Source: Micromonospora sp. NBC_01740 (GTDB lineage: Bacteria; Actinomycetota; Actinomycetes; Mycobacteriales; Micromonosporaceae). From it: DNA of 64,000 nt. Location of the stretch: positions 4,340,001 through 4,404,000 of the forward strand of contig NZ_CP109150.1 in the NCBI RefSeq assembly GCF_035920365.1. Direction: 5' to 3'. The translations under genes and the position numbers were made by a program. This document shows positions 39,201-64,000 of the stretch, piece by piece. Positions within the stretch are counted from its first letter, which is position 1. Each line of letters opens with the position of its first letter. The notes below the pieces were generated by a model. That model did not search any database. It saw only the letters and a program-made list of their open reading frames with translations, and was not told where the DNA came from.

Positions 39201-42200
39201 CCGGGTCTTCCTCGAACTGGGCCCCGACGCGGTGCTCGCCGGCATGGTGCGCGGCTGCCTGCCCGACGACGGCGACACCCTCCCGGCGGCCGTCGTGGCG
39301 AGCCTGCGCCCGGGCCGCCCGGAACCGGTGTCGCTGATGAACGCGCTGGCGGAGCTGCACGTGCACGGCGTGCCGGTCACCTGGACCGACCTCCTGCCGG
39401 GCACCGCGACCCGCCCGGTGGACCTGCCGACGTACCCGTTCCAGCGGCAGCGGTTCTGGCCGGCGGTGGGGCGGCTGCGGGCCGGTGACGTCAGCGGCGC
39501 GGGCCTCGGTGTGGCGGGGCACGGCCTGCTCGGCGCGGCGGTCGACCTCGCCGGCGACGACGAGGTGGTGCTGACCGGCCGGCTGTCGCTGACCACCCAC
39601 CCCTGGCTGGCCGACCACGTGGTCTCGGGCGTGCCGCTGGTCCCCGGCACGGCGCTGGTGGAACTGGCCGTGCGCGCGGGCGACGAGGCGGGCGTGTCCC
39701 GGCTGCGTGACCTGGCGGTGCTGACGCCGCTGGTGCTCCCCGACGCGGGCGCCGTGCGGATCCAGGTCCGGGTGTCGGCGGGCGACTCGTCGCAGCGTCC
39801 CGTCGCCGTCTACTCGCGCCCCGACGACGACCCCGAGGCGGGCTGGCTCCAGCACGCCGAGGGTGTGCTGGAACCGGCGACGGCGGACGAGCCGAGGACG
39901 GGCACCTGGCCGCCGGCCGGCGCGACCGAGGTCGACCTGGCGGGCTGGTACCCGGCGCTTGTCGCGCGCGGCCTGGCGTACGGGCCGGTGTTCCAGGGTC
40001 TGCGACGCGCGTGGGTGGGCGACGGCGAGGTGTTCGCCGAGGTGGTCCTGCCGGACGACGCGGCGGCGGGCATCGACAGGTTCGGGGTGCACCCGGCGCT
40101 GCTGGACGCGGCCCTGCACCCGGTCGCCCTGCTGCTGGGCGAGGAGCCGGGCGGGCCACGGGTTCCGTTCGCGTTCGAGGGCGTGCAGGTGCACGCCTCG
40201 GGTGCCACGGTGCTGCGGGTCCGGTTGTCCCGCAGCGGCGCCGGCGTGCGGCTGGTGGCGTGCGACGAGGTGGGCGCGCCGGTGGTGTCGGTGGACTCCC
40301 TCGTCCTGCGTGAGCTGGCTGGCACGGCCACGGCGGGTGTGGCGTCCCGGTCGATGTTCGAGGTGGTCTGGCAGGCGGAGGAGACCGAACCGGTCGACGA
40401 CGTGTCGGGTTGGGCGGTGCTGGGCGGTCCGGCCCTGCCGGGCGTTCCCGGCGGTCCCTCCGCCGAGACGATCAGGCAGCTGCTGGCCGCGATCGACACC
40501 GGCACCGCGCCGCCGCGCCGACTGCTGTTCACGCCGACCGGGCCGGACGCCGGCGACGTCGACGCGGCGCAGCGGGCCCGGGCCATGACGGCGGACGTGC
40601 TGGGCCTCGTGCAGGCGTGGCTGGCCGCGGACGTCCTGGCGGATTCGAAACTGGTGGTGGCCACCCGACGCGCCGTGTCCGTCGGCGACGAGGACCAGGT
40701 GACGGATCCGGCCGCCGCGGCGGTGTGGGGTCTGCTGCGTTCGGCGCAGTCCGAGCACCCGGGCCGCATCGTCCTGGCCGACGTGGACCGTGGCGTGAAC
40801 CCCGGCGTGCTGGGCACCCTGACCCGCTATGCGGCGGACCCGACCGGCGGCCAGGTGGCCGTCCGTGGCGGCGAGGTCTTCGTGCCGCGCCTGGTCCGTG
40901 CGGTGGTGCCGGCGTCGGCGCAGGCGCCGGCCGTCGGTGACGGCGTGGTGCTGGTGACCGGCGGTACGGGCGCGCTCGGTGCGCTGGTCGCGGAGCACCT
41001 GGTGTCGGTGCACGGCGTGCGCTCGCTGGTGCTCGTGTCGCGGCGCGGCCCGGAGGCCGAGGGTGCTGGCGAGCTGACCGGGCGGTTGACCGCGCTGGGC
41101 GCCGACGTACGGATCGTCGCCTGTGACGTGACGGACCGGGACCAGGTGTTCGGCCTGGTGGCGGAGATCGGCGCCGAGGGTCGCCTGGCGGGTGTGGTGC
41201 ACACGGCCGGTGTCCTGGACGACGGTGTCGTGGAGGGGCTGACGGCGGAGCGGCTGGCCGGGGTGTTGGCGCCGAAGGTGTCGGCCGGGTGGTTCCTGCA
41301 CGAGGCGACGGCGTCCCTCGCGCCGGATCTGGACGTGTTCGTGGTGTTCTCGTCGGTGGCGGGGGTGCTGGGTTCGCCGGGGCAGTCGGCGTACGCGGCG
41401 GCCAACGCGTTCCTGGACGGGCTGGCGGTGTGGCGGCGCAAGTCGGGCCTGCCCGCGGTCAGCCTGGCGTGGGGCATGTGGGACACCGCCGGCATGGCCG
41501 CGTCGATCGGTGGCGTCGAGCGGGCCCGCTCGGCGCGCGCCGGCCTGCGGGGCATGAACGCCCGGACCGGTCTGGAGCTGTTCGACGCCGCCCTGGGCGC
41601 CGGCCGGCCGGCCCTGGTGCCGGCCGTGATCGACGTGCCCGCGCTGCGCGCGGCGGCCTCCGGCGGGATGGTGCCGCCGATGCTGCGGGTCCTCATCGGC
41701 ACGGCGAACACCCGCCGCCAGGCGGGCAAGGGCGGTGACGGCTGGGCCGACCGGCTGGCCAGGCTCAGTGAGGAGAACGGCCTCACCGAGGTGGACCAGC
41801 TGGTGCGGGGTCTCGTCGCGCAGGTGCTGGGGCACGGCGGCGCCGAGGCGGTGCCGGCGGACCGGGCGTTCCGGGAGCTGGGCTTCGACTCGCTGACCGC
41901 CGTCGAGCTGCGCAACCGGGTCAACGGCGCGACCGGCCTGCGGCTGGCCTCGACCCTGGTGTTCGACTACCCGACCCCGCAGGCCCTGACCGCCCACGTG
42001 TACGCGGAACTGGTCGGCGAACGGCTCGCCGCCGTCGTCTCCGACGAGCCGGCCGGCGGCGACGCCGACGAGCCGATCGCGATCGTGGGCATGGCCTGCC
42101 GCTACCCCGGCGGCGTCCAGTCACCCGACCAGCTGTGGAAGCTGGTCAGCACCGGCGGGGAGGGCGTCGGCGAGTTCCCGGCCGACCGCGGCTGGGACCT

Positions 42201-45200
42201 CGACACGCTCTTCCACCCCGATCCGGACCACCCCGGGACGTCGTACACCCGGCACGGCGGTTTCCTGTACGACGCCGGCGCGTTCGACCCCGCGTTCTTC
42301 GGCATCTCGCCGCGCGAGGCCCTCGCCATGGACCCGCAGCAGCGGTTGCTGCTGGAGGCGTCGTGGGAGACGTTCGAGTCGGCGGGGCTGGACCCGTCGC
42401 GGCTGCGGGGCAGCCGGACGGGCGTGTTCGCCGGCGTCATGTACCACGACTACGCGAACCGGCTCATGGAGCTGGCCGGCGAGGTCGAGGGCTACGTCGG
42501 CACCGGCAACTCGGGCAGCGTGCTGTCGGGTCGGGTGGCGTACACGTTCGGGCTGGAGGGCCCGGCGGTCAGCGTCGACACGGCGTGCTCGTCGAGCCTC
42601 GTGGCGCTGCACCTGGCGGTGCAGGCGTTGCGCTCGGGCGAGTGCGATCTGGCGCTGGCCGGCGGTGTGACGGTGATGGCCACGCCAGGGACGTTCATCG
42701 AGTTCTCCCGGCAGCGTGGCCTGTCGGCCGACGGCCGGTGCAGGTCGTTCGCGGCGTCGGCCGACGGCACCGGCTGGTCCGAGGGCGTGGGCGTGCTGCT
42801 GGTGCAGCGCCTCTCCGACGCCCAGCGGGAGGGTCGGCGCATCTACGCGGTCGTGCGGGGCACGGCGGTGAACCAGGACGGCGCGTCGAACGGGCTGACC
42901 GCGCCGAACGGCCCGTCGCAGCAGCGGGTGATCCGCCAGGCGCTGGCGAACGCGCGGTTGACCACCGCCGACGTGGACGCCGTGGAGGCGCACGGCACGG
43001 GCACGACCCTCGGTGACCCGATCGAGGCGCAGGCGTTGTTGGCGACGTACGGGCAGGAGCGTCCGGGGGATCGGCCGCTGTTGTTGGGGTCGGTGAAGTC
43101 GAACATCGGGCACACGCAGGCGGCTGCCGGTGTGGCCGGTGTGATCAAGATGGTCATGGCGATGCGCCACGGTGTGGTGCCGTCGACGCTGCACGTGGAC
43201 GAGCCGTCGCCGCACGTGGACTGGTCGGCCGGGGCGGTCGCTCTCACCACCGAGGCGACGCCGTGGCCGGCTGTGGACCGGCCGCGTCGGGCGGCGGTGT
43301 CGTCGTTCGGCATCTCCGGCACGAACGCGCACGTGATCATCGAGCAGCCGCCGGCCGAGCTGGTCGAGGGCGAGATCGTCGCCGGGAACGTACCGCCGCT
43401 GGTGCCGGTGCTGCTGTCGGCCCGCGACGGCGCGTCGCTGGTCGCGCAGGCGGGCCGCTGGGCGAGCTGGCTGGCCGCCGACGGCGGCGTACGCCCGCTG
43501 GACGCGGCGTGGTCGAGCGTGGTGTCCCGGTCGGTGCTGGAACATCGCGCGGTGGTGGCCGGGACGGGCCGCGACGAGCTGCTGGCGGGCCTGGAGGCGC
43601 TGGCGGCGGGTGAGCCCTCCGGCGGGGTCTTCGCGGGCCCGGGTGGGCCCCGGGGCCAGCTGGCGCTGGTGTTCTCGGGCCAGGGCGCGCAGCGCGCCGG
43701 CATGGGCCGGGAGCTGTCCGAGGCGTTCCCGGTGTTCGCGGCAGCCCTGGACGAGGTGTGCGGACACCTCGACCCGTTGCTGCCGGGTGCGCTGCGGGAG
43801 GTGCTGTTCGCCGAGGCGGGCAGCCCCGAGGCGGAACTGCTGGACCAGACCGTCTTCACGCAGGCCGGTCTGTTCGCCGTCGAGGTGGCGCTGTTCCGGC
43901 TGGTGGAGTCGTTCGGCATCGTGCCCGACATGGTCGCCGGCCACTCGATCGGCGAGGTGACGGCCGCGTACGTCGCGGGCGTGTTGTCCCTGGCCGACGC
44001 GTGCGCCCTCGTGGCCGCGCGGGGCCGGTTGATGCAGGCGCTGCCGGCCGGCGGCGGGATGCTGGCCGTGGCCGCCGCCGAGGACGCGATGACGGAGTCG
44101 ATCGTCGGCCTGGCCGACAAGGTCGGTGTCGCGGCGGTGAACGGGCCGACGTCGATCGTCGTGTCCGGCGCGGTGGAGGCCCTCGACGAGATCGAGCGCG
44201 ACTGGCGGGACCGGGGCGCGCGTACCCGACGGCTCGCCGTCAGCCACGCGTTCCACAGCCCGCTGATGGAGCCGATGCTCGCCGAGTTCCGGACGGTCCT
44301 GGACGGGTTGACGTTCGTCGCGCCGGTGCTGCCGATCGTGTCGAACGTGACCGGCGCGCTCGCCGACGCCGACGAGATCCGTACGGCCGACTACTGGGTG
44401 CGCCACGTCCGCGAGGCCGTCCGCTACGCCGACGGGGTCACCGCCCTGCGGGCCGCCGGGGTGGACACGTTCCTGGAGATCGGGCCGCAGAGCGTGCTGA
44501 CCGCGATGGCGGCGGACATCCTGCCGGACGACGACGACGTCCTGTCGGTCGCCACCCAGCGTCGGGACCGGTCGCAGGCCCAGGCGCTGCTCGGCGCGCT
44601 GGCGGAACTGCACGTGCACGGCGTGCCGGTGACCTGGCAGGAGTGGTTCACCGACAGCGGGCCGCGGCGGGTCGACCTGCCGACGTACACCTTCCAGCAC
44701 CAGCGCTACTGGCCGGAGCCGGCGAGCCGGCCGCGTACGAGGACGGCCGACAGCGTCGACGCCGACTTCTGGGCCGCCGTCGAGCAGGGCGACCTGAGCG
44801 CCCTCGCCACGCAGTTCGGCGACGACGGCGCCGCCCTGGACGCCCTCACCCCGGCCCTGCCGGTCCTGTCGACCTGGCACCGGGCGCGGACGCGGCGGGC
44901 GGTCGTGGACGCCTGGTCGTACCGGGTCGGATGGAAGCGGACCGACATCACCGCCGAGCCGGCGCGGCCCGGCGTGTGGCTGCTCGTGACGGCGGAGGAC
45001 GACCTGACGGACGGCACCCGCGCGGAGGCGGTCACCAAGGCCCTCGCCGAGGTCGGCGCCGACGTGGTCCGGCTGACCGTCGACCCGGTCGGCACCGACC
45101 GGGCGGAACTCGCCCGCCGGCTGGCCGACGCGCTGGCCGACGGGCCCGTCACCGGCGTGCTCTCCCTGCTCGGCCTCCGCGACCAGCCGCACCCCGCCCA

Positions 45201-46884
45201 CCCGGCCGTACCGGTCGGGACGGCCGCCACGCTGCTGCTGCTCCAGGCCCTGCACGACGCCGGGGCGACGACCCGGCTGTGGTGCCTGACCCAGGGCGCG
45301 GTCAGCACCGGCGACGGGGACGCGGTGCACGGCGTCGCCCAGAGCGGGCTGTGGGGCCTGGGACTCGTGGCGGGCCTGGAACACCCCCAGCTCTGGGGTG
45401 GACTGGTGGACCTGCCCGAGCAGGTCGACGCGACGGCGTGGGACCGGCTGGCGCGGGTGGTGACCGGCGCCGGCGACGAGGACCAGCTGGCCGTACGCCC
45501 CTCCGGGGTGTTCGTCCGCCGCCTGGTCCGGGCGGCACCCGCCGCCCCCGACACGGCGGAGCGGTGGCGGCCGTCCGGCACGGTGCTGGTCACCGGCGGC
45601 ACCGGCGCCCTGGGCGCCCACGTCGCCCGGTGGGCGGCGGCCAACGGCGCCGCGCACGTCGTGCTGACCAGCCGCCGGGGCGAGCGTGCCCCCGGGGCGG
45701 TGGAGCTGCGCGATGAGCTGACCGCGCAGGGCGTACGGGCGTCGGTCGTGGCCTGCGACGTGGCCGACCGCGACCAGGTGGCGGCACTGCTGGCCCGGCT
45801 GGACGAGGACCCCGCGCCGTTGACGGCCGTGGTCCACGCGGCGGGTGCCGGCGAGCCCGGCCTGATCGCCGACACCGACCTGGCCGCGTTCGCCGGGGTG
45901 CTCGACGGCAAGGTCGCCGGCGCGGTGCACCTGGACGCGCTGCTCGCCGACCGGCCGTTGGACGCCTTCGTGCTGTTCGCCTCCATCGCCGGGGTGTGGG
46001 GCAGCGGCGGGCAGTCCGCGTACGCCGCCGGGAACGCCTTCCTGGACGCGCTCGCGGAGCAGCGTCGCGGGCGGGGCCTGCCGGCGACGTCCGTGGCCTG
46101 GGGGCCGTGGGCCGACGGCGGCATGGCCACCGGCGAGGCCCAGCAGCTGCTGGCCCGGCGCGGCCTGACCGCCATGGCACCGGCCGAGGCCGTGCACGCC
46201 ATGCGGTACGCCGTGGGCCTGCCCCGGGCGGCGCTGACCGTGGTGGACGTCGACTGGGCGGTCTTCGCCCCGGCGTACGCCTCGGCCCGCCCCCGGCCGC
46301 TGCTCGACGACATCGCCGAGGCCCGCGAGGCGCTGCACGCCCAGGCCGGGGAGCAGCAGCCCGGCGGGGCCGTCGACGCCCTGCGGGAGCACCTGCTCAC
46401 GCTGCCCCGGCCCGAGCGGGTCCGGCACCTGGTCGATCTCGTCCGCACCCACGCCTCCGCCGTGCTCGGCCACTCGGGCACGGACCGGGTCAAGCCGCAG
46501 CGCGCCTTCAAGGAGCTCGGGTTCGACTCGCTGACGGCGGTCGAGCTGCGCAACCGGTTGACCGGGGCCACCGGCCTGTCGCTGCCAGCGACCCTCGTCT
46601 TCGACTACCCGAACCCGGCCGTGCTCGCCGAGAACCTGCTCGACGGCCTGCTGCCCGAGGGGGCACAGGCGGACGGCGGCGACCCGGCGGAGGCGGCCGT
46701 CCGGCAGGCGCTCGCGGCGATCCCGCTGACCCGCCTGCGGGAGGCCGGGCTGCTGGACCTGCTGCTCAACCTCGCCGACGCCGACGGCGGCGACGGTGAC
46801 GAGTCCACCGACGAGGACCTGGACCTCGACGACCTCGACACCGACGCCCTCGTCAGGCTGGCGCTTGACGGAACCGATTCCTGA
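24280..46884 (+). CDS. PKS gene C: four-module type I polyketide synthase, 7534 aa
   Basis: Starts at ATG 24280 with an N-terminal docking helix ([13 protein letters not shown]...). The upstream GGGCGGGTGGG is only a weak ribosome site. Modules are KS-AT-DH-ER-KR-ACP (24379-30530), KS-AT-DH-ER-KR-ACP (30580-36750), KS-AT-DH-KR-ACP (36811-42010) and KS-AT-KR-ACP (42067-46640), then an acidic docking tail (about 46690-46881) ending [16 protein letters not shown]. Modules 1 and 2 are fully reducing. Module 2 has the only methylmalonyl-type AT in the window (GHSQG 32449, YASH 32755); the other three are malonyl type. DHs have canonical HxxxGxxxxP and a downstream DAALH. The KR of module 4 is A-type. 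The tail is of a different docking class from those of genes A and B and matches the [19 protein letters not shown] head of gene D. Stop 46882-46884; gene D begins 26 bases later, so the two are probably co-transcribed. Confidence 0.98.
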   Translation: MADEDKLLEHLKWVTSELRLARRRLTELENEDAEPIAIVGMACRFPGGVASPEDLWELVAGGVDATGTFPDDRGWDLDGLYDPDPDHPGTTYSNRGGFLRDAGLFDPTLFGISPREALAMDPQQRLLLEVTWEVFERAGIDAASVRGSRTGVFVGTAGQDYTSVLRQLPEGTEGYVLTGTAASVMSGRLAYSFGLEGPAVTIDTACSSSLVALHLAGQALRDGECSLAVAGGVTVLATPGAFVEFSRQRGLASDGRCKAFSADADGTGWSEGVAMLLVEKLSDARRNGHPVLAVIRGSAVNQDGASSGLTAPNGPSQQRVIRQALENARLSPSDVDVVEAHGTGTRLGDPIEAQALLATYGQGRSADRPLWLGSLKSNIGHPQAAAGAGGVIKMVMAMRHGVLPPTLHVDRPSPHVDWSTGAVSLLDEARPWAGGDHVRRAAVSSFGMSGTNAHLILEQAPAPDPAADEATPSRRPVVAPVLLSAAQPVALSAQAGRLARWLGDDEEPRPLDVAWSSVVSRSTLDRRAVVLAEDRAGLLAGLESLTAGAPSGTVVTGQAGDRGPLAVLFSGQGAQRAGMGRELYAEFPVFAAALDEACGHLDRVLPRPLKEVLFAAEGSAEAELLDQTAFTQAGLFAVEVALFRLVESFGVVPDFVGGHSIGEVAAAHVAGVLSLQDACLLVAARGRLMQALPGGGGMLAVAADEAAVVESIAGLTDRVGVAAVNGPTSVVVSGAVDALDEVERAWRDRGVRTRRLTVSHAFHSPLMEPVLERFRGIVERLDFAAPALPIVSNLTGALADADEIRTADYWVRHVREAVRYADGIGALRDAGVDTFLEVGPQSVLTAMTADALPDDDVLTVAAQRRDRPQAQALLAALAELHVHGVPVAWQEWFADTGARRVELPTYAFQRERFWPEVVPWRVGDVSGAGLGVAGHPLLGAAVRLAGDDEVVLTGRLSASTHPWLADHVVGGAVVVPGTALVELAVRAGDEVGASRVRELTVAAPLVLPESGAVRVQVRVGAADDSAVRSVSVYSQPEDDDDSEWTRHADGVLEPVSADEPGVGAWPPAGATEVDLTGWYPALAEHGLSYGPVFQGVRRAWTADGAAYAEVALPDGAAGDASAFGVHPALLDAALHPVALLLAAEPAGGPRVPFAFEGVQVHASGARTLRVRLTRDGSGVRLVACDGSGAPVVSVDSLVLREMTATATRSGAARSLYEVSWQAEQIDGVDDLPGWAALGRPASDALPEVPVYADVAALAAGGATARQVLLTVPAGEPGVAVPEAVRTVTGGVLDVLRSWLAAEPLADTKLVVVTRGAVAAGDDDQVTDLAAAAVWGLLRSAQSEHPGRIVLADVEGELTPATLAVLAGAAVDPSVSGGQLAVRGERTLVPRLARPVGDELTPPSGPWHLAPVTPGTLDGIGPVRATPVELDAGQVRVAVRAAGVNFRDVLIGLGMYPDPAAVMGSEGAGVVVEVGPGVTDLAPGDRVMGMFELGFSPQAVAHRQRIAKMPAGWSFTQAASVPLVFLTAYYALRDLAGLRSGESVLIHNGAGGVGMAAIQLAHHLGATVHATASPGKWGVLRGLGVAGERIASSRTTEFEQVFGAATGGAGVDVVLDALAGEFVDASLRLLPRGGRFVEMGKADVRDPETVAADHPGVTYRAFDLNEAGSTRIGEMLTEILDLFAQGALRPLPVRAWDVRQARQALRHVSQARHVGKVVLRIPAPVDPDGTVLLTGAAGTLAGVLARHLVATGQARRLLLASRRAPGRDDGYATLVRELTDAGADVTAVAVDVSDPAQVTELIAGIDPAHPLTAVVHTAGVIADATIGSLDESALRTVLAPKVDAGWALHEATAHLDLSAFVLFSSVAATLGSPGQGNYAAANAFLDALAQHRRQQGLPATSLAWGMWATDSTMTAHLDGDDQQRLRRVGMSRLSPAEGAELFDAALPAVQPVVVAARLHVTGEASHVPPLMRHLLRGGGRRRAATDRPSAGASWRERLDGLSEADARQALVDLVCGQAATVLGHASAQAVPAARAFKDLGFDSLTSVELRNRLGAATGLRLTATLAFDHPTPARLADHLFAQLGRATGAGTTVRTVVTADADEPIAIIGMACRYPGGVATPEQLWQLVTSGSDAIGGFPTDRGWDLDRLYGTDGDQAGGTVTDQGGFLYDAADFDAGFFNISPREALAMDPQQRLLLETAWESFEYARIDPAALGGTATGVFIGAASSGYATSGRDDLDGLEGHLLTGTAGSVASGRVAYMFGLEGPAVTVDTACSSSLVALHLAAQALRGGECDMALAGGVALMAQPGMFSEFSRQGGLAPDGRCKAFAAGADGTGWSEGVGMLLVERLSDARRNGHRVLAVLRGSAINQDGASNGLTAPNGPSQQRVIRQALENARLNPADVDAVEAHGTGTVLGDPIEAQAVLATYGQDRADAEPLWLGSIKSNIGHSQAAAGVAGVIKMVLAMRHGVLPPTLHVDEPSPHVDWSAGAVALLTEARPWPAVQRPRRAAVSSFGISGTNAHTIIEQAPDEPAPATTPLAGDLPGLVGPAAVPLLVSGRSPRALGAQAARIGERLAGDADLDLRHLGFSLAAQRAHHPYRAVVVAADRDDAAARLAALASADGTPVGADTASKVVFVFPGQGSQWKGMALDLLETSPVFRQRMGECAEELSRLVDWSLTDVLREAPGAPPLDRVDVVQPVLFSVMVSLAQLWRSCGVVPAAVVGHSQGEIAAACAAGALTLADAVRLVVARSRGLLAISGRGGMVSVPLPAADTEQLIAQWPGTLSVAALNGAAATVVSGDAASVAELLAHCAERDIRARAIAVDYASHCDHVDAVRDDLVAALGTVDSRSTGVAFHSTVTGEPIDTAELDAGYWYRNLREPVRLAPVLDQLIDQGFRVFVEVSPHPVLKVVVQDALEKATGAVDAGVVVGSLRRDENGPHQLLTGLGDLHVAGVPVDWAAVFAGSGATGVDLPTYAFQRERFWPAVDHSAGGDVSGAGLGAAGHPLLGAAVRLAGDDEVVLTGRLSVSTHPWLADHVVGGAVLAPGTALVELVVRAGDEVGASRVRELTVAAPLVLPASGAVRVQVRVGAADSSGVRSVAVHSQPDGDPEADWTRHADGVLEPAADEPEVGAWPPAGVPEVDLAGWYPALAERGLTYGPSFQGLRRLWAAGDHAYAEVALPDEATADTDRFAVHPALLDAALHPVGLLLADRSGGPRVPFAFEGVQVHASGARVLRVRLTRTGSRVRLVAGDESGAPVVSVDALALREMTASAGQDPTERALFEVTWQPERVTPARDVTGWMLLGDTEVPADLSTPAFPTVDDLVTAISGGVVEAPRALLLPVRADTPDAGLPDLVGTVTAQVLDVLRSWLAAEALADTKLVVLTRGAVLAAPADALRDLAGATVWGLLRSAQSEHPGRIVLADVDGALTPATLAVLAAVADDPSATGGQVAVRGDEVRTPRLGRPVGPAAEELVAPAGLWQVGAVSPGTLDGIGMVPATPVALDAGQVRVAVRAAGVNFRDVLIGLGMYPDPAAVMGSEGAGVVVEVGPGVTDLAPGDRVLGMFEPAFAPEVVAARDLVAKIPDGWSFTQAASVPVVFLTAYYALRDLAGLRSGESVLIHNGAGGVGMAAIQLARHWGATVYATASPGKWGVLRGLGVAGERIASSRTTEFEQVFGAASGGAGVDVVLDALAGEFVDASLRLLPRGGRFVEMGKADVRDPETVATDHPGVSYRAFDLNEAGHPRIGEMLTEILDLFAQGALRPLPVRAWDVRQARQALRHISQARHIGKVVLRVPAPADPDGTVLLTGAGGALARVFARHLVATGQARHLLLASRRGPEQYQDLVEELTRAGARVTAGTADVTDPRQVTRLLELVDPAHPLTAVVHTAGVIADATIGSLDESALRTVLAPKVDAGWALHEATAHLDLSAFVLFSSVAATLGSPGQGNYAAANAFLDALAQHRRQQGLPATSLAWGLWATSSAMTAHLHGNDHRKAIRATSAPLTDQQGVALFEAARQRGSAHLVLMNLPPASARPAGGTVPSLLRDLVRTSAPARRAVGRGTADTASVRDRLAMLSPAERRNHLLDLVAANVASVLGHRSAENVDPHRAFKELGFDSLTSVELRNRLSAATGLRLPATVAFDHPAPAVLADFLDRELGGGSDAARPAAVGTAAALDEPIAIIGMACRFPGEVQTPEQLWQVVTAGADVISPFPTDRGWDLDDLRASGGDDTSVPRQGGFLHDAAQFDAAFFGISPREALAMDPQQRLLLETSWEAFERAGIDPHSARGSSTGVYVGLIYHDYASQAAGTTDEVDGYVGNGSAGSVASGRISYLFGLEGPAVTVDTACSSSLVALHLATQALRQDECRLALAGGVSVMSTPGMLTEFSRQRGLSPDGRCKAFGAGADGTGFAEGVGMLLLERLSDAQRNGHRVLAVVRGSAVNQDGASSGLTAPNGPAQQRVIRQALANARLTPGDVDAVEAHGTGTALGDPIEAQALLATYGQDRPQDRPLWLGSIKSNIGHAQAAAGVAGVIKMVLAMRHGVLPPTLHADEPSPHIDWTAGSVALLTGTRSWPAVDRPRRAAVSSFGISGTNAHTIIEQAPEFVPPPAGPPATSPVDLVAGVLSARDDAALREQARRLRGLLDDEPDLTLADVAHALATRRTAFEHRVVLLARDREDLLTALDAVAADQPSAAVVHGVARGGRTAILFSGQGAQRPGMGRELYDAHPVFAAALDEVCGHLDQHLPRPLREVLFAEAGTPEAELLDQTVFTQAGLFAVEVALFRLVESFGVRADLVAGHSIGEVAAAHVAGLFSLADACALVGARGRLMQALPQGGGMLAVGTDEQAVVESLAGLTDRIGVAAVNAPTAVVVSGELGALDEVERTWQDRGVRTRRLNVSHAFHSPLMEPMLREFRQVLDTLTFHWPALPIVSNLTGEVADPDEIGTPDYWVRHVRETVRFADGVASLRTRNARVFLELGPDAVLAGMVRGCLPDDGDTLPAAVVASLRPGRPEPVSLMNALAELHVHGVPVTWTDLLPGTATRPVDLPTYPFQRQRFWPAVGRLRAGDVSGAGLGVAGHGLLGAAVDLAGDDEVVLTGRLSLTTHPWLADHVVSGVPLVPGTALVELAVRAGDEAGVSRLRDLAVLTPLVLPDAGAVRIQVRVSAGDSSQRPVAVYSRPDDDPEAGWLQHAEGVLEPATADEPRTGTWPPAGATEVDLAGWYPALVARGLAYGPVFQGLRRAWVGDGEVFAEVVLPDDAAAGIDRFGVHPALLDAALHPVALLLGEEPGGPRVPFAFEGVQVHASGATVLRVRLSRSGAGVRLVACDEVGAPVVSVDSLVLRELAGTATAGVASRSMFEVVWQAEETEPVDDVSGWAVLGGPALPGVPGGPSAETIRQLLAAIDTGTAPPRRLLFTPTGPDAGDVDAAQRARAMTADVLGLVQAWLAADVLADSKLVVATRRAVSVGDEDQVTDPAAAAVWGLLRSAQSEHPGRIVLADVDRGVNPGVLGTLTRYAADPTGGQVAVRGGEVFVPRLVRAVVPASAQAPAVGDGVVLVTGGTGALGALVAEHLVSVHGVRSLVLVSRRGPEAEGAGELTGRLTALGADVRIVACDVTDRDQVFGLVAEIGAEGRLAGVVHTAGVLDDGVVEGLTAERLAGVLAPKVSAGWFLHEATASLAPDLDVFVVFSSVAGVLGSPGQSAYAAANAFLDGLAVWRRKSGLPAVSLAWGMWDTAGMAASIGGVERARSARAGLRGMNARTGLELFDAALGAGRPALVPAVIDVPALRAAASGGMVPPMLRVLIGTANTRRQAGKGGDGWADRLARLSEENGLTEVDQLVRGLVAQVLGHGGAEAVPADRAFRELGFDSLTAVELRNRVNGATGLRLASTLVFDYPTPQALTAHVYAELVGERLAAVVSDEPAGGDADEPIAIVGMACRYPGGVQSPDQLWKLVSTGGEGVGEFPADRGWDLDTLFHPDPDHPGTSYTRHGGFLYDAGAFDPAFFGISPREALAMDPQQRLLLEASWETFESAGLDPSRLRGSRTGVFAGVMYHDYANRLMELAGEVEGYVGTGNSGSVLSGRVAYTFGLEGPAVSVDTACSSSLVALHLAVQALRSGECDLALAGGVTVMATPGTFIEFSRQRGLSADGRCRSFAASADGTGWSEGVGVLLVQRLSDAQREGRRIYAVVRGTAVNQDGASNGLTAPNGPSQQRVIRQALANARLTTADVDAVEAHGTGTTLGDPIEAQALLATYGQERPGDRPLLLGSVKSNIGHTQAAAGVAGVIKMVMAMRHGVVPSTLHVDEPSPHVDWSAGAVALTTEATPWPAVDRPRRAAVSSFGISGTNAHVIIEQPPAELVEGEIVAGNVPPLVPVLLSARDGASLVAQAGRWASWLAADGGVRPLDAAWSSVVSRSVLEHRAVVAGTGRDELLAGLEALAAGEPSGGVFAGPGGPRGQLALVFSGQGAQRAGMGRELSEAFPVFAAALDEVCGHLDPLLPGALREVLFAEAGSPEAELLDQTVFTQAGLFAVEVALFRLVESFGIVPDMVAGHSIGEVTAAYVAGVLSLADACALVAARGRLMQALPAGGGMLAVAAAEDAMTESIVGLADKVGVAAVNGPTSIVVSGAVEALDEIERDWRDRGARTRRLAVSHAFHSPLMEPMLAEFRTVLDGLTFVAPVLPIVSNVTGALADADEIRTADYWVRHVREAVRYADGVTALRAAGVDTFLEIGPQSVLTAMAADILPDDDDVLSVATQRRDRSQAQALLGALAELHVHGVPVTWQEWFTDSGPRRVDLPTYTFQHQRYWPEPASRPRTRTADSVDADFWAAVEQGDLSALATQFGDDGAALDALTPALPVLSTWHRARTRRAVVDAWSYRVGWKRTDITAEPARPGVWLLVTAEDDLTDGTRAEAVTKALAEVGADVVRLTVDPVGTDRAELARRLADALADGPVTGVLSLLGLRDQPHPAHPAVPVGTAATLLLLQALHDAGATTRLWCLTQGAVSTGDGDAVHGVAQSGLWGLGLVAGLEHPQLWGGLVDLPEQVDATAWDRLARVVTGAGDEDQLAVRPSGVFVRRLVRAAPAAPDTAERWRPSGTVLVTGGTGALGAHVARWAAANGAAHVVLTSRRGERAPGAVELRDELTAQGVRASVVACDVADRDQVAALLARLDEDPAPLTAVVHAAGAGEPGLIADTDLAAFAGVLDGKVAGAVHLDALLADRPLDAFVLFASIAGVWGSGGQSAYAAGNAFLDALAEQRRGRGLPATSVAWGPWADGGMATGEAQQLLARRGLTAMAPAEAVHAMRYAVGLPRAALTVVDVDWAVFAPAYASARPRPLLDDIAEAREALHAQAGEQQPGGAVDALREHLLTLPRPERVRHLVDLVRTHASAVLGHSGTDRVKPQRAFKELGFDSLTAVELRNRLTGATGLSLPATLVFDYPNPAVLAENLLDGLLPEGAQADGGDPAEAAVRQALAAIPLTRLREAGLLDLLLNLADADGGDGDESTDEDLDLDDLDTDALVRLALDGTDS
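24379..30530 (+). other. Module C1: KS-AT-DH-ER-KR-ACP (fully reducing)
   Basis: KS 24379 to about 25655 (Cys codon 24895); AT about 25975-27020 (GHSIG near 26247, HAFH near 26560, malonyl); DH about 27082-27880 with [10 protein letters not shown] (His codon 27178); ER about 28510-29445 with the nucleotide-binding [15 protein letters not shown] about 29450-30040 with IAD near 29736 and TGAAGTLAG instead of TGGTGxLG; ACP about 30300-30530. Predicted product: a fully saturated two-carbon unit. Confidence 0.93.
28639..29888 (+). repeat. ER-KR near-identical block, copy 1 (module C1)
   Basis: Highly similar to 34867-36117 in module C2. Perfect runs include 28639-28737 (99 bp, offset 6228), 28849-28955 (107 bp) and 29713-29888 (176 bp, offset 6229 after a small indel region). 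The more divergent stretches between show partial conversion. Confidence 0.85.
30580..36750 (+). other. Module C2: KS-AT(methylmalonyl)-DH-ER-KR-ACP
   Basis: KS 30580 to about 31860. AT about 32170-33230 begins [11 protein letters not shown] and carries GHSQG (32449-32463) and YASH (32755-32766), the classic methylmalonyl pair. DH about 33290-34090 (His codon 33388). ER about 34750-35670. KR about 35680-36260 with TGAGGALAR in the nucleotide-binding loop. ACP about 36530-36750. Predicted product: a saturated unit with an alpha-methyl branch. Confidence 0.93.
34867..36117 (+). repeat. ER-KR near-identical block, copy 2 (module C2)
   Basis: Partner of the block in module C1, although the AT upstream is of a quite different (methylmalonyl) type. 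Confidence 0.85.
36811..42010 (+). other. Module C3: KS-AT-DH-KR-ACP
   Basis: KS 36811 to about 38090; AT about 38395-39460 (GHSIG, HAFH, malonyl); DH about 39520-40320 with [10 protein letters not shown] (His codon 39616); KR Rossmann start near 40942, LDD near 41215, Tyr in [12 protein letters not shown] about 41800-42010. No ER between DH and KR. Predicted product: one trans alkene. Confidence 0.93.
42067..46640 (+). other. Module C4: KS-AT-KR(A-type)-ACP
   Basis: KS 42067 to about 43350; AT about 43660-44720 (malonyl); dimerisation element ([11 protein letters not shown] near 44767); KR with Rossmann start near 45577, no LDD ([10 protein letters not shown]), [13 protein letters not shown] with Trp, Tyr in SAYAAGNAF, hence A-type and probably active; ACP about 46420-46640. 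Predicted product: a hydroxyl. Confidence 0.92.
43012..43121 (+). repeat. Inter-gene KS repeat, copy in module C4
   Basis: 110 bp identical to 63108-63217 in module D4, 20 kb away in a different gene, within the KS region between EAHGTG and KSNIGH. Confidence 0.85.
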
Positions 46885-46900
46885 CCGTTGTCCCCAGTAC

Positions 46901-46904
46901 GGAG
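46901..46904 (+). promoter_or_regulatory. Ribosome binding site of PKS gene D
   Basis: GGAG 6 bases before ATG 46911 (3 before the tandem ATG 46908). It lies in the 26-base gap after gene C, implying coupled expression. Confidence 0.65.
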
Positions 46905-46910
46905 CTCATG

Positions 46911-64000
<17,090 letters not shown>

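Overview
The window is a 64 kb slice from the middle of a very large modular type I polyketide synthase (PKS) locus. All genes read on the + strand. The very high G+C third-position codon use, the actinomycete-style KS/AT/KR motifs and a marked preference for GTAC-containing codon pairs (Val-Arg as GTA-CGN, Arg-Thr as CGT-ACN) point to an actinobacterium. Micromonosporaceae is my best guess, as inference only.

Layout: (1) 1-3440, the 3' part of PKS gene A (tail of an AT, then DH-KR-ACP and a C-terminal docking tail). (2) 3485-22849, PKS gene B (6454 aa, four modules). (3) 22850-23094, an intergenic stretch with two strong hairpins and a pair of CTAGGGGTG direct repeats. (4) 23095-23955, a 286-aa metallophosphoesterase resembling mycobacterial PptH, which removes phosphopantetheine from holo-carrier proteins. 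(5) 23956-24279, an intergenic stretch with related AGGGGTT repeats and small palindromes. (6) 24280-46884, PKS gene C (7534 aa, four modules). (7) 46911-64000, PKS gene D (four modules seen, running off the window). No loading module, thioesterase, regulator, tailoring enzyme, RNA gene, IS element or CRISPR array is visible.

Read colinearly (A, B, C, D), thirteen modules are wholly or partly present. Twelve have a readable reductive set. In order these are: DH-KR, DH-KR, KR(B-type), KR(A-type), KR(A-type), DH-ER-KR, DH-ER-KR, DH-KR, KR(A-type), KR(A-type), DH-KR, DH-KR. Every AT carries the malonyl signature (GHS[I/V]G plus HAFH) except the second AT of gene C, which has GHSQG plus YASH (methylmalonyl). 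For the AT cut by the left edge only HAFH is visible, and the AT cut by the right edge shows neither motif. The inferred backbone is a diene, then three 1,3-related hydroxyls, a saturated stretch carrying one methyl, an isolated alkene, two hydroxyls and another diene. That is a polyene-polyol macrolide (or linear polyol) type of chain. Docking tails support A to B to C to D, with a change of docking class at C/D.

The most unusual features are the phosphoesterase embedded between PKS genes without an adjacent phosphopantetheinyl transferase, and the strong sequence homogenisation inside gene B. The latter includes a 981-bp block covering the KR catalytic domain that is identical in modules 3 and 4, written in a G/T-rich codon style with G-quadruplex-type motifs on the coding strand.
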